Positions 26,509 to 36,012 of a DNA stretch of 50,979 nt are shown here, piece after piece. The notes under the pieces were generated by a model. It did not search any database and was not told where the DNA came from. It saw only the letters and a list, made by a program, of their open reading frames with translations. Source of the stretch: Ga0074130 sp964499485 (GTDB lineage: Bacteria; Pseudomonadota; Gammaproteobacteria; Burkholderiales; Rhodocyclaceae); the NCBI GenBank assembly GCA_964499485.1, contig CAZCLF010000016.1, positions 1-50,979 of the forward strand, given 5' to 3'. A program made the translations under genes and the position numbers. The first letter of the stretch is position 1. Each line of letters begins with the position of its first letter.

Positions 26509-27335
26509 TGGCCTTGATCACTGCGTTAGCACTACACGCCGACACCACGCGCCGCATTTTCGATTGCCGCTATGACCTGCGCGATGCCAGTGCGGGAGCA
26601 CGGGCGTTTGCCAATGGGCACATCCCCGGTGCGCAGTACTTGCATTTGAGCCATGAATTGTCGGGGCAGCCGGATGGTCACAATGGCCGTCATCCACTCC
26701 CTGATCCGCAACAGTTCGCCATGCGTCTTGGGTCGCTCGGCCTGACCCCAGATACGTCCATCGCGGTTTACGATGATGCAGGCGGCATGTTTGCCGCACG
26801 TCTATGGTGGATGCTCCGCTGGGTGGGGCATCGTGGTCATGTCGCCGTGCTCGATGGCGGTATTCAGGCCTGGACAGACGCGGGCTTTCCCCTCTCGCAG
26901 CAACCGCAAAGCTTTCCAGCGCAAGACTATCCCTTGGTTAAGATCGGCCCCGTGGTGCGCGCGGAGGATGTACTGTCCTTCCTCGGCGCATCTTCTGCCT
27001 ATTTGCTGGATGCGCGCAGCGAAGATCGGTTCCGCGGCGAGAATGAAACCTTGGATGCCGTGGGTGGCCATATCCCGGGCGCACACAATCGTTTCTTCCG
27101 GCAGAACCTGGGTGATGATGGTCACTTTAAGTCGCCTGAAGTGCTGCGTGCCGAGTTTATGGCACAGCTGGGTGATGTGGACCCCGCCATCGTTGTGCAT
27201 TCGTGCGGGTCAGGTGTGACGGCATGTCACAACCTGCTGGCAATGGAAGTGGCCGGGCTGACGGGCTCGCGCCTGTATGCGGGTTCGTGGAGCGAGTGGA
27301 GCAGCGATCCTTCGCGGCCGATAGAGCAGGGCTAA
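26508..27335 (+). CDS. sseA: sulfurtransferase, two rhodanese domains
   Basis: A 275-residue thiosulfate or 3-mercaptopyruvate sulfurtransferase. Two rhodanese domains are seen: an inactive N-terminal one (DCRYDLRD to about 125) and a C-terminal one with the active-site loop C233-GSGVTA. The GSGVT loop fits 3-mercaptopyruvate preference, an inference. GHIPGA occurs in both domains. The ATG at 26508 overlaps the previous stop by one base. Its TAA overlaps the stop codon of the convergent queG. Confidence 0.9.
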   Translation: MALITALALHADTTRRIFDCRYDLRDASAGARAFANGHIPGAQYLHLSHELSGQPDGHNGRHPLPDPQQFAMRLGSLGLTPDTSIAVYDDAGGMFAARLWWMLRWVGHRGHVAVLDGGIQAWTDAGFPLSQQPQSFPAQDYPLVKIGPVVRAEDVLSFLGASSAYLLDARSEDRFRGENETLDAVGGHIPGAHNRFFRQNLGDDGHFKSPEVLRAEFMAQLGDVDPAIVVHSCGSGVTACHNLLAMEVAGLTGSRLYAGSWSEWSSDPSRPIEQG

Positions 27336-28435
27336 CCAAGCAGTCGTTGTAATGCCCAGTGGGTATGTTCGCGTACCAATGCGCTGTCATCATTGAGCCG
27401 TGCTTGTAAAGCCAAGACAGCAGCAGGCGCAGCCGGATGGTCGGGTGGAATATTGCCAAGCCCCACGGCCAGATTGCGCAGCCAGCGTTCATGGCCGATC
27501 CGGCGGATGGCCGAGCCAGCCAGACGTTGATTGAACTCTTCCTCGTTCCACGCAAATAAGTCCACCAATGTGGCTTGATCAAGGCCATTGCGAACCTTGA
27601 AATCATCCTCTGCAGTCAGCGGTGCAAAACGATTCCATGGGCAAACGAGCTGGCAATCATCGCAGCCATACACGCGGTTGCCGATAAGTGGGCGCAGCTC
27701 TAGCGGAATGCTGCCTTTCAGCTCAATGGTCAGATAGGAAATACAGCGGCGCGCATCGAGCACATGTGGCCCCACAAAAGCCTGTGTCGGGCAGATGTCG
27801 AGGCAGGACTGACAGGTGCCGCAATGGCTGCTGGTCGGCGTATCGGCCGGGAGTGGCAGATTGCTGAACAATTCGCCAAGAAAGAAGAATGAGCCTGCGT
27901 CGCGGTTGAGAAGTAGCGTGTGTTTGCCCCGCCAGCCCAGCCCGCTCATGGCCGCAAGCTCGACTTCCATCACGGGGGCGGAGTCGGTTAAAGCGCGGTA
28001 CTGGAAGGCCGGCGACTGTGTTGCACCCAGTTCCGCATTGATACGGTCGGCCAGCGCTTGCAACTTATTGCGCAAGACCTTGTGATAATCACGCCCTAGC
28101 GCATAGCGTGAAAGGTAAGCGCGACCAGCGTCTTGCAGATTGGCACCGGCATCAGCGGCATCCGGTTTGTAGTCGAGGCGCGCCGTGATGACCGAGACAG
28201 TGCCGGGCACCAGCTCGCTCGGGCGGGCACGGGTCAAGCCGTTCTCGCCATGGCGTGCCATATAATCCATCTCGCCGTGATACCCCTTGGCAATCCAGTC
28301 GAGAAAGCCGGCTTCGGCATGGCTAAGATCCACATGGGTAATGCCAATGGCGGCAAAGCCAAGCTCGCGTCCCCATGCCTTGATGGCGAGCGCGAGTCCG
28401 GCCCAGTTTGTGCTGGCTCCTTCATCCCGCTTCAT
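27332..28435 (-). CDS. queG: epoxyqueuosine reductase QueG
   Basis: A 367-residue cobalamin- and iron-sulfur-dependent enzyme for the last step of queuosine synthesis in tRNA. The two [4Fe-4S] clusters are given by CGTCQSCLDICPTQAF and CDDCQLVCPWN. GYHGEMDYMARH near residues 48-59 and YALGRDYHKVLRNKL are diagnostic of QueG, and the C-terminal 80 residues form HEAT-like helices. The ATG at 28435 gives a normal length; the frame extends further but runs through the tsaE gene. The start codons of queG and tsaE are 18 bases apart, so their promoters must overlap each other's genes. Confidence 0.94.
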   Translation of the reverse strand: MKRDEGASTNWAGLALAIKAWGRELGFAAIGITHVDLSHAEAGFLDWIAKGYHGEMDYMARHGENGLTRARPSELVPGTVSVITARLDYKPDAADAGANLQDAGRAYLSRYALGRDYHKVLRNKLQALADRINAELGATQSPAFQYRALTDSAPVMEVELAAMSGLGWRGKHTLLLNRDAGSFFFLGELFSNLPLPADTPTSSHCGTCQSCLDICPTQAFVGPHVLDARRCISYLTIELKGSIPLELRPLIGNRVYGCDDCQLVCPWNRFAPLTAEDDFKVRNGLDQATLVDLFAWNEEEFNQRLAGSAIRRIGHERWLRNLAVGLGNIPPDHPAAPAAVLALQARLNDDSALVREHTHWALQRLLG

Positions 28436-28453
28436 TTGCTCTGATATTTCTGC

Positions 28454-28960
28454 ATGCATGCGCCCAATCATAACCCGCTGATTCTGTCGCTTCCCGACGA
28501 GGCTGCCACTCTTGCGTTTGGGGCTGCACTGATTCCTGTGCTGCAGCCGGGCATGGTCGTCACGCTCGAGGGCGACTTGGGCGCGGGCAAGACAACACTG
28601 GTGCGTGGGCTGCTGCGCGGGCTTGGTTATGGAAATAAGGTCAAAAGCCCGACCTATACTTTGGTTGAAGCTCATGCGGTTTCTGGGTTAAACTTGTATC
28701 ACTTTGATTTTTATAGATTCAACGAGCCGGAAGAGTATCTAGATGCAGGTTTGGACGAATACTTTCAGGGCGATGGCATTTGTCTGGTCGAGTGGCCGGA
28801 CAAGGCTGCCCCGTATTTGCCTTCGCCAGACCTGTGCATCCGGCTCCGCGTTGACGGCGATGGCCGCAGCGCTGAAGTGCATGCCGCGAGCGAGCGAGGT
28901 GCGCTTTGTCTGAAAAACTTCCAGCCCCCCTTTTCCGTATCGTCGAATCCGATCCCCTGA
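28454..28960 (+). CDS. tsaE: tRNA threonylcarbamoyladenosine synthesis ATPase TsaE
   Basis: A 168-residue P-loop ATPase that works with TsaB, TsaC/TsaC2 and TsaD in making t6A37 of tRNA. The Walker A motif is GDLGAGKTT (about 39-47), followed by KSPTYTLVEAH and the YHFDFYRF segment; EWPDKA is near 112. Its 3' 55 bases also encode the N-terminus of the amidase in another frame. The tsaE-amiC pairing is typical of proteobacteria. Confidence 0.94.
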   Translation: MHAPNHNPLILSLPDEAATLAFGAALIPVLQPGMVVTLEGDLGAGKTTLVRGLLRGLGYGNKVKSPTYTLVEAHAVSGLNLYHFDFYRFNEPEEYLDAGLDEYFQGDGICLVEWPDKAAPYLPSPDLCIRLRVDGDGRSAEVHAASERGALCLKNFQPPFSVSSNPIP

Positions 28961-30279
28961 CCGATCCGGACGAGCTGCGTCTGGCGCGCTCGCATTCCCG
29001 TCGTGATGTTCTCAAGTTTGCGGCCGCGTCATTGACGCTGCTGGTCACGCGCACTGGCTTGGCCGCGAGTGCCAGCGCTGCCAGCATCATGGGCGTGCGT
29101 GTGTGGCCAGCGCGCGACTACACGCGCGTGACGCTTGAATACAGCGATGAACTTAAGTTCTCACAAATGCTGGTCAAGGACCCGCATCGGCTGGTTGTGG
29201 ATATTGAAGGTGTCGAGTTCAACTCAGTGCTGCAATCCTTGTCTGGCAAAATTTCCGAGACCGATCCCTACATCAAGCTGATTCGCGCTGGCCGCAACCG
29301 GCCGGGCGTGGTGCGTCTGGTGATTGAGCTCAAGACCGAGATCAAGCCGCAGGTCTTTACGCTCAAGCCTGTGGGTGAGTACGGACATCGACTGGTGCTT
29401 GACCTTTACCCGACCGAGCCGCCGGATCCGCTTATGTCTTTGCTGGAGCAGTCTGAAGACAAGCCAGAAGCGCCAAGCAAGCCAGACTCGACTGCTGCGC
29501 GCCCCAAGGACAAAACCCCTGAGGCCAATCGGCCGGCGAAATCCGAAAAGCTCGACATCGCGCGGCTAGTCACAATTGTGCTTGACCCCGGCCATGGCGG
29601 CGAAGACCCCGGTGCGGTTGGCCGGCGCGGCACGTATGAAAAGACTGTCACGCTATCCATTGCCCGTCGCCTCAAAGCTAAGATCGACGCCGAACCAAAC
29701 ATGCGTTCGGTACTGACGCGCGACAGCGACTTTTTTGTCCCGCTGCATCAGCGCGTACAGAAAGCGCGGCGGGTGAATGCTGACCTATTTATCTCAGTGC
29801 ATGCCGACGCCTTTATCAAGCCGACCGCACGTGGGTCCAGCGTGTTTGCCCTGTCGGAAAATGGTGCATCCAGTACGGCTGCGCGCTGGCTGGCCAACAA
29901 GGAAAATGCAGCCGACTTGATTGGTGGCGTGAATATCGGCGTCAAAGACCCCTACCTTGCCCGCACACTGCTGGATTTGTCGCAGACAGCGACCATCAAT
30001 GACAGCCTCAAGGTCGGCAAGTCAGTGTTGGGCGAGCTGGGTGGCATCAATACTCTTCACAAGGCTGAGGTCGAGCAGGCGGGCTTTGCCGTACTCAAAG
30101 CCCCGGATATTCCCTCTATCCTGATCGAAACCGCGTTCATCTCGAACCCGGAAGAAGAAGCCAAGCTGACTGACGAGGACTATCAGGACAAGATGGCTGA
30201 GGCCATTTTGCGCGGCATCAAGCGTTATTTCGCGAAAAACCCACCGCTGGCCAAGTCCAAAATCGCCCGTCTGGACTGA
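28906..30279 (+). CDS. amiC: N-acetylmuramoyl-L-alanine amidase AmiC, Tat-exported
   Basis: A 457-residue periplasmic amidase that cuts the septal peptidoglycan during cell separation. A Tat signal (SRRDVLK, 31-37, then a hydrophobic run to about 60) is followed by an AMIN domain (about 62-165) that targets the septum, a Pro/Lys/Ala linker, and the zinc amidase_3 domain with DPGHGGEDPGA, the EKTV Glu, SVHADAF and the catalytic IETAF Glu. The start is a TTG at 28906 with AGGT five bases upstream. No ATG lies between there and the Tat motif, which supports the 55-base overlap with tsaE. Confidence 0.94.
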   Translation: MSEKLPAPLFRIVESDPLTDPDELRLARSHSRRDVLKFAAASLTLLVTRTGLAASASAASIMGVRVWPARDYTRVTLEYSDELKFSQMLVKDPHRLVVDIEGVEFNSVLQSLSGKISETDPYIKLIRAGRNRPGVVRLVIELKTEIKPQVFTLKPVGEYGHRLVLDLYPTEPPDPLMSLLEQSEDKPEAPSKPDSTAARPKDKTPEANRPAKSEKLDIARLVTIVLDPGHGGEDPGAVGRRGTYEKTVTLSIARRLKAKIDAEPNMRSVLTRDSDFFVPLHQRVQKARRVNADLFISVHADAFIKPTARGSSVFALSENGASSTAARWLANKENAADLIGGVNIGVKDPYLARTLLDLSQTATINDSLKVGKSVLGELGGINTLHKAEVEQAGFAVLKAPDIPSILIETAFISNPEEEAKLTDEDYQDKMAEAILRGIKRYFAKNPPLAKSKIARLD

Positions 30280-30347
30280 CGCCGCGCTTGCGGCCTCACC
30301 GCGCAAATTGATCCGCGCAAGGCAAGGGCTGGAGCGGCGCCGGCTGA

Positions 30348-30353
30348 TATAAT
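30348..30353 (+). promoter_or_regulatory. -10 box ahead of ribF
   Basis: TATAATTGCCGG is identical over 12 bases to the rpsP promoter -10 and discriminator, and a TTTCCGG follows in both leaders. The -35 is weak. It lies 53 bases before ribF and probably drives ribF-ileS-lspA-slpA-ispH. Confidence 0.5.
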
Positions 30354-30405
30354 TGCCGGTTTTCGTTAGGGATTTTCCGGGCACGCGCCTGGCTCCGACC
30401 TCGGC

Positions 30406-31344
30406 ATGATCGTCTATCGCGGCATCCCCTCCAAGGCAGCATTCGCCTCTGTACTCACCATCGGTAACTTCGATGGGGTGCATCTGGGCCATCGCGCCAT
30501 GCTGCAGCGCTTGATCGCGATTGCGCGCAAGGCTGCCATGCCTGCCGCAGTGCTTACCTTTGAGCCCCACCCACGCGAATACTTCACCCCTGCAGAAGCG
30601 CCCTCACGATTGACTCGTCTGCGCGAGAAGCTGGAATTGCTGGCTGAGTGCGGCGTTGACCATGTGTATGTGTGCCGTTTTAATGCCGCGTTTGCCAGCC
30701 TGAGTGCTGACGACTTCATTGAGAAAATTTTGGTCCGTGGCCTAGGCGTTCGTCATCTGCTGATTGGCGACGACTTCCGTTTCGGCAAGGGCCGTAGTGG
30801 CGACTTTGCGCTATTACAAAAGGCGGGCATCGCGCATCGATTTGCTGTTGAGGCCATGACCACCATCGAGCTGGATGGTGAGCGTGTCTCTAGTTCAAGC
30901 ATCCGTGCAGCGTTGGCCAGTGGCAACCTGATTCGCGCCGAGCATTTCCTCGGCCGCCGCTTTTCCATCTCTGGCCGCATCATGCATGGCGACAAGATTG
31001 GTCGCACCCTGGGGTTCCCGACAGCGAATGTGCAACATGCGCGGCATCGCCTACCCTTGACCGGCGTGTATGCAGTGAGTGTGGATGGCCTAGGTGAGGC
31101 GCCGATTTTCGGCGCTGCTAGTGTGGGCGTGCGCCCAACGATTGCGGCGGGGCTCAAGCCTGTTCTGGAAGTCCATTTACTCAATTTCCAAGGCGATATT
31201 TATGGCGCGCATGTGCACGTGAATTTTCACCACAAGCTGCGTGACGAAGCCAAATACGCCAGCCTTGATGCGCTAAAGGCGCAGATTGCTCGCGATGTCG
31301 AGGCAACCCAACACTATTTTCAAGAGTCCACAGAATCAAAATGA
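30406..31344 (+). CDS. ribF: bifunctional riboflavin kinase/FAD synthetase
   Basis: A 312-residue enzyme that phosphorylates riboflavin to FMN and adenylates FMN to FAD. The N-terminal nucleotidyltransferase domain shows IGNFDGVHLGHRAML (about 22-36), FEPHPREYF and GDDFRFGKGRSGD; the C-terminal kinase domain has GRRFSISGRIMHGDKIGRTLGFPTAN in the expected order. Its stop overlaps the ileS start as ATGA (31341-31344). Confidence 0.96.
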   Translation: MIVYRGIPSKAAFASVLTIGNFDGVHLGHRAMLQRLIAIARKAAMPAAVLTFEPHPREYFTPAEAPSRLTRLREKLELLAECGVDHVYVCRFNAAFASLSADDFIEKILVRGLGVRHLLIGDDFRFGKGRSGDFALLQKAGIAHRFAVEAMTTIELDGERVSSSSIRAALASGNLIRAEHFLGRRFSISGRIMHGDKIGRTLGFPTANVQHARHRLPLTGVYAVSVDGLGEAPIFGAASVGVRPTIAAGLKPVLEVHLLNFQGDIYGAHVHVNFHHKLRDEAKYASLDALKAQIARDVEATQHYFQESTESK

Positions 31345-34115
31345 GTGATTACCGTAAGACACTGAACATGCCCGATACGCCCTTCCCAATGCGGGGCGAT
31401 TTGTCGAAGCGCGAGCCAAACTGGGTAGCCGAGTGGCAACAGAAGCAGTTGTACAAGAAGATTCGCGAAGCCGCTAAAGGCCGCCCGCGCTTTGTGCTGC
31501 ACGATGGCCCGCCGTATGCCAATGGCGATATCCATATCGGCCATGCAGTGAACAAGATTCTCAAGGACATTATCGTCCGCTCCAAAACCCTGTCGGGTTT
31601 TGATGCGCCGTATATCCCCGGCTGGGATTGCCATGGTCTGCCGATTGAGCACCAGATTGAAAAGCAGCACGGCAAGGGCCTGCCCGCCGACAAGGTGCGC
31701 GAACTCGCCCGTACCTATGCCGCAGAGCAGGTCGCGCGGCAGAAGAAGGACTTCATCCGCCTCGGCGTATTGGCAGATTGGGACAATCCCTATCTGACCA
31801 TGAACTTCAGCAACGAGGCCGACGAGATTCGCGCTCTCGGCAAGATGCTTGAACGCGGTTACGTTTATCGCGGATTGAAGCCGGTGAATTGGTGTCTCGA
31901 TTGCGGCTCGGCGCTGGCGGAAGCTGAAGTCGAATACGAAGACAAGACGTCCGATGCTGTTGATGTGGCGTTTGCTGCCGTCGATACTGCTGCTGTAGCC
32001 AAGGCTTTTGGTGTGAGCGTCAACGCGCCCATCCATGCGGTGATCTGGACCACTACCCCGTGGACGCTGCCAGCCAATCAGGCCATCAGCGCGCATCCTG
32101 AATTTACCTATGACCTGATCGATACCGACAAAGGTCTACTGATCCTCGTCCGCGAATTGGCCGAGGCTTGTCTTGCCCGCTACGAAGTCACTTCGCACAA
32201 GGTGCTGGCGTCGGTGCAAGGCGCAGCGTTAGAAAAGCAGTTGTTCCAGCATCCCTTCCTGGCCCGCCAAGTGCCATGGATTCTGGGTGAGCATGTCACC
32301 GTTGAAGGTGGCACGGGCCTTGTGCATACCGCGCCGGCGCACGGCGTTGATGACTATCAGGTGGGCTTGAAATACAAGCTGGCAGTCGATAATCCAGTGG
32401 CCGATGATGGCCGCTTCATCAGCACCGTCGAAAACTTTGCTGGCATGACCGTCTGGGAAGCCAACCCAAAAGTGATCGAGCTGCTGACTGAAAAGGGTGC
32501 GCTGCTCAAGCACGCCAAGCTACGCCACAGCTACCCGCATTGCTGGCGGCACAAGACGCCGATCATCTTCCGCGCCACCACGCAGTGGTTTGTGCGCATG
32601 GATACGGACGAAAAAATTCCGAACTCGCCGAATCTGCGGGCAGATGCACTCAAGGCCATTGCTGATACCGAGTTCTTCCCCGGCTGGGGCGAAGCGCGCT
32701 TGAATGCCATGATCGCCAATCGCCCAGACTGGTGCATCTCGCGTCAGCGTAACTGGGGCGTGCCGATTCCTTTCTTCCTGCATCGCGAAACTGGCGAGCC
32801 TCACCCGCGCAGCCCCGAGCTGCTAGAGCAGGTGGCGCAGCGCGTCGAGAAGGAAGGCATTCAGGCTTGGTTCTCGCTCGAACCGAAGGAGTTACTCGGT
32901 GACGAGGCCGCGCAATATAGCAAGATGAGCGATACGCTCGACGTGTGGTTTGATTCTGGCGTTACGCACTGGTCCGTCATGCGGGGCAGCCATGCCGATG
33001 CCTGCGGCTATCCGGCCGACCTGTATCTCGAAGGCTCGGACCAGCATCGTGGCTGGTTTCACTCCTCGCTCTTGACCGGTTGCGCCATCGATGGCCGTGC
33101 GCCCTACAAGGCACTGCTGACCCACGGCTTCGTGGTCGACGGCAAGGGCATGAAGATGTCCAAGTCCAAAGGCAATGTGGTGGCGCCGCAGGAAGTGGCC
33201 GACAGCATGGGCGTAGATATCCTGCGCCTGTGGGTGGCATCAACCGATTACTCGGGCGAACTTTCCATCTCCAAGGAAATCTTGTCGCGCGTGGTTGAGA
33301 CATATCGTCGCCTGCGCAACACGCTCCGTTTCCTGTTGGCGAACACGGTTGATTTTGATCCGGCTAAGGACATGCTGCCGCTGGATCAATGGCTGGAAAT
33401 TGATCGCTATGCATTAGCTTTGACCCGAGAACTCCAAGCAACCGTCCAAGCAGACTACGACAAGTACGAGTTCCACAAAGTGGTGCAGGCGCTGCAAGGC
33501 TTCTGCTCAGAAGAGCTGGGCGCTTTCTACCTCGACATTCTCAAGGACCGCCTCTACACCAGCGCTGAAAACTCACGCGCCCGTCGCGCTGCGCAAAGTG
33601 CGTTGTGGCACATCCTGCAAAGCGTGACGCGCCTGCTGGCACCGATTCTATCTTTCACGGCCGAAGAAATTTGGGCGACCATCAAGGGCGGCGAGAGCGT
33701 CATGCTCACCACCTGGCATGATCTGCCTGCACAAGCGGGTGAGGCCGAGCTGAGCGCCAAGTGGGCGCTGATCCGCGAAACACGTGCTGAAGTGGCCAAG
33801 GTGCTCGAAGACCTGCGTACCGCAGGCAAGATCGGTGCGTCGCTGCAGGCTGAAGTCGAGATTCGCGTGAGTGGCGACAAGTACGCTGCGCTGGCGTCGC
33901 TTGAGGACGATCTGCGCTTTGTGCTGATCAGCTCGAAAGCTACCGTGGTGAATGCAGATGCTGAGGCTATCGTTGCCGTACCGACCACCTATCAAAAGTG
34001 CGAGCGTTGCTGGCATTGGCGGGCCGATGTCGGTCACGATGCTGAACATCCAACCATCTGCGGCCGTTGCACCAGCAATCTGCATGGCGCAGGCGAGCAG
34101 CGAAACCATGCCTAA
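31341..34115 (+). CDS. ileS: isoleucyl-tRNA synthetase
   Basis: A 924-residue class I synthetase with editing of valine. HIGH is complete in PPYANGDIHIGHAVNK, the editing domain carries WTTTPWTLPANQAI, the KMSKS loop is KMSKSKGNV, and a C-terminal zinc finger has CERC and CGRC pairs. Length is near the bacterial norm of about 938. It is translated with ribF (4-base overlap) and overlaps lspA. Confidence 0.97.
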   Translation: MSDYRKTLNMPDTPFPMRGDLSKREPNWVAEWQQKQLYKKIREAAKGRPRFVLHDGPPYANGDIHIGHAVNKILKDIIVRSKTLSGFDAPYIPGWDCHGLPIEHQIEKQHGKGLPADKVRELARTYAAEQVARQKKDFIRLGVLADWDNPYLTMNFSNEADEIRALGKMLERGYVYRGLKPVNWCLDCGSALAEAEVEYEDKTSDAVDVAFAAVDTAAVAKAFGVSVNAPIHAVIWTTTPWTLPANQAISAHPEFTYDLIDTDKGLLILVRELAEACLARYEVTSHKVLASVQGAALEKQLFQHPFLARQVPWILGEHVTVEGGTGLVHTAPAHGVDDYQVGLKYKLAVDNPVADDGRFISTVENFAGMTVWEANPKVIELLTEKGALLKHAKLRHSYPHCWRHKTPIIFRATTQWFVRMDTDEKIPNSPNLRADALKAIADTEFFPGWGEARLNAMIANRPDWCISRQRNWGVPIPFFLHRETGEPHPRSPELLEQVAQRVEKEGIQAWFSLEPKELLGDEAAQYSKMSDTLDVWFDSGVTHWSVMRGSHADACGYPADLYLEGSDQHRGWFHSSLLTGCAIDGRAPYKALLTHGFVVDGKGMKMSKSKGNVVAPQEVADSMGVDILRLWVASTDYSGELSISKEILSRVVETYRRLRNTLRFLLANTVDFDPAKDMLPLDQWLEIDRYALALTRELQATVQADYDKYEFHKVVQALQGFCSEELGAFYLDILKDRLYTSAENSRARRAAQSALWHILQSVTRLLAPILSFTAEEIWATIKGGESVMLTTWHDLPAQAGEAELSAKWALIRETRAEVAKVLEDLRTAGKIGASLQAEVEIRVSGDKYAALASLEDDLRFVLISSKATVVNADAEAIVAVPTTYQKCERCWHWRADVGHDAEHPTICGRCTSNLHGAGEQRNHA

Positions 34116-34617
34116 GTCGCTGGTGGTGTCTGCATCGAACTCAAAGCGCTGGCTCGCTTGGCTTGCCCTTGCGCTGCTGCTGATTGTGCTCGATCAGGTC
34201 GTGAAGGCCTTGATCGTTGGCAACTTTGCGTATGGTGAAGGCCTGATCATCACCTCGTTTTTCAATCTCGTGCATGTGCTTAACCACGGTGCTGCCTTCA
34301 GTTTTCTGGCGGGTGCGGGTGGCTGGCAGCGGTGGTTTTTCATCGTCCTTGCTGCCGTCATTTCGGTCTGGTTGGTCATCATGATCCGTCAGCATCAGAC
34401 AGAAAAGCTGGCCCCTTTGGCGTTTTCACTGATTCTCGGTGGCGCTATCGGTAACGTGATTGATCGTGTGGCGATTGGCGCAGTCGTGGATTACCTGGAT
34501 TTTCACGCAGCCGGTTACCACTTCCCCGCATTCAATCTTGCAGACAGTGCAATTACCCTCGGCGTGATTTGCATGCTCGTGCAGCAAGTGCTGGAAAGTC
34601 GTCACGCAGATGAGTGA
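34108..34617 (+). CDS. lspA: lipoprotein signal peptidase (signal peptidase II)
   Basis: A 169-residue inner membrane aspartic protease that cleaves prolipoproteins after lipid attachment. Four membrane segments are visible. The catalytic Asp residues are in GNVIDRV and NLADSAIT, and VLNHGAAFSFL is the third conserved motif. The ATG at 34108 is within the last codons of ileS; the open frame reaches further into ileS but has no family match. It overlaps slpA by eight bases. Confidence 0.95.
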   Translation: MPKSLVVSASNSKRWLAWLALALLLIVLDQVVKALIVGNFAYGEGLIITSFFNLVHVLNHGAAFSFLAGAGGWQRWFFIVLAAVISVWLVIMIRQHQTEKLAPLAFSLILGGAIGNVIDRVAIGAVVDYLDFHAAGYHFPAFNLADSAITLGVICMLVQQVLESRHADE

Positions 34618-35035
34618 TGTCATCAACGCCGATAGTTTGGTGACACTGCGTTATCGTCTGAGCTGCGAGGGACGTGAATTAGTGAGCACCATGGATGCAC
34701 GTCCGTCGACATTTCAGCTCGGGACGGGTGAACTTGCACCTCCACTCGAGGCTTGTCTGCTAGGGCTGTCGTCAGCTAGTCAGCGGAGTTTTGACCTCTC
34801 GCCAAATGCGTTCGGCGCGCATAATGCCGACTTGGTTCGGCGATTGGCGCGCAGCGAATTTCCAGCAGAGGCTACACTGGAAGTGGGCGAGGCCGTGACG
34901 ATGGCGATTCAGCCGGGCCAGCAAGCCAGTGGGCTGATCAGAGAAGTTACAAGTGATTCAGTCGTCGTTGATTTGAACCATCCCCTCGCGGGCAAGTCTG
35001 TCCGTTTTGAGGTGGATGTTATTGGCGTTATTTGA
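34610..35035 (+). CDS. slpA: FKBP-type peptidyl-prolyl isomerase, SlpA-like
   Basis: A 141-residue cytoplasmic isomerase of the SlyD/SlpA group. The FKBP half (VTLRYRLSCEGRELVST and FQLGTGELAPPLEACLLGL) encloses an insert-in-flap domain ending in VVVDLNHPLAGKSVRFEVDV, the hallmark of the group. It lacks the His-rich metal-binding tail of SlyD, so SlpA is the better name. The ileS-lspA-slpA-ispH order is conserved in many proteobacteria. Confidence 0.92.
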   Translation: MSDVINADSLVTLRYRLSCEGRELVSTMDARPSTFQLGTGELAPPLEACLLGLSSASQRSFDLSPNAFGAHNADLVRRLARSEFPAEATLEVGEAVTMAIQPGQQASGLIREVTSDSVVVDLNHPLAGKSVRFEVDVIGVI

Positions 35036-35082
35036 TCATCACCGCCTTTCGTAGAGAAGGGCGGGTTGAACGGGATAGACCT

Positions 35083-36006
35083 ATGCAACAAATTATTCTT
35101 GCTAATCCGCGTGGCTTTTGTGCTGGCGTTGAACGTGCGATTGCGATCGTTGAGCGTGCCCTCGATAAGTTCGGCGCACCGATTTATGTTCGCCATGAAG
35201 TTGTGCACAACAAATATGTCGTGGATGGCTTGAAGGCCAAAGGTGCCATCTTTATCGAAGATCTTGCCGATGTACCTGCTGGTGCCACGCTAGTATTCAG
35301 CGCCCATGGTGTGCCAAAGGCTGTCCGTATCGAGGCTGAAGCGCGAGGATTGAATGTGTTTGACGCCACCTGCCCCTTGGTAACTAAGGTGCACGTTGAA
35401 GTTGGCAAGATGCACGGTCAAGGTAAAGAAATTGTCATGATCGGCCATAAGGGGCACCCCGAAGTTGAAGGCACCATGGGGCAGGCTGATGGCGGCATGT
35501 ATCTGGTTGAAAGCGTTGCTGATGTCGCCACACTAGAAGTGCGTGACCCCGAACAGTTGGCATACGTCACACAGACAACCCTGTCAGTCGATGATGCAGC
35601 CAGCATTGTCAGTGCATTGAAAAACAAGTTCCCCTTCATCGTTGGTCCGAAGAAGGATGACATTTGCTATGCCACTCAGAATCGTCAGGATGCGGTGAAA
35701 ACACTCGCCAAAGACAGTGACGTAGTGATTGTGGTTGGCTCGAAAAATAGTTCAAACTCTAATCGCCTTGCTGAAGTTGCCAAAAATCTGGGCATTCCAG
35801 CCTATCTCGTCGACGGAGCTGATCAGATTGACCCTGCATGGATCCAACAAGATTCCCGTGTTGGCTTGACAGCAGGTGCCTCAGCTCCAGAGATTCTCGT
35901 TGCTGGCGTGATCGAAAAGCTTCAATCACTGGGGGCGGCGAATGTGGTCCCATTGAGTGGCATTGAGGAGAACGTGACTTTCCCTTTGCCCAAGGATTTG
36001 GTCTGA
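35083..36006 (+). CDS. ispH: 4-hydroxy-3-methylbut-2-enyl diphosphate reductase
   Basis: A 307-residue [4Fe-4S] enzyme for the last step of the MEP pathway, giving isopentenyl and dimethylallyl diphosphate. The cluster cysteines are C13 (PRGFCAGVERA), the Cys of DATCPLV near 98, and that of DDICYATQNRQ near 199. SKNSSNSNRL is the substrate-binding signature. ATG at 35083 is chosen; the frame is open 17 codons upstream. Along with dxs and ispA, this is the third isoprenoid gene in the window. Its 3' end meets the convergent TonB-like gene after six bases. Confidence 0.97.
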   Translation: MQQIILANPRGFCAGVERAIAIVERALDKFGAPIYVRHEVVHNKYVVDGLKAKGAIFIEDLADVPAGATLVFSAHGVPKAVRIEAEARGLNVFDATCPLVTKVHVEVGKMHGQGKEIVMIGHKGHPEVEGTMGQADGGMYLVESVADVATLEVRDPEQLAYVTQTTLSVDDAASIVSALKNKFPFIVGPKKDDICYATQNRQDAVKTLAKDSDVVIVVGSKNSSNSNRLAEVAKNLGIPAYLVDGADQIDPAWIQQDSRVGLTAGASAPEILVAGVIEKLQSLGAANVVPLSGIEENVTFPLPKDLV

Positions 36007-36012
36007 GTATTG

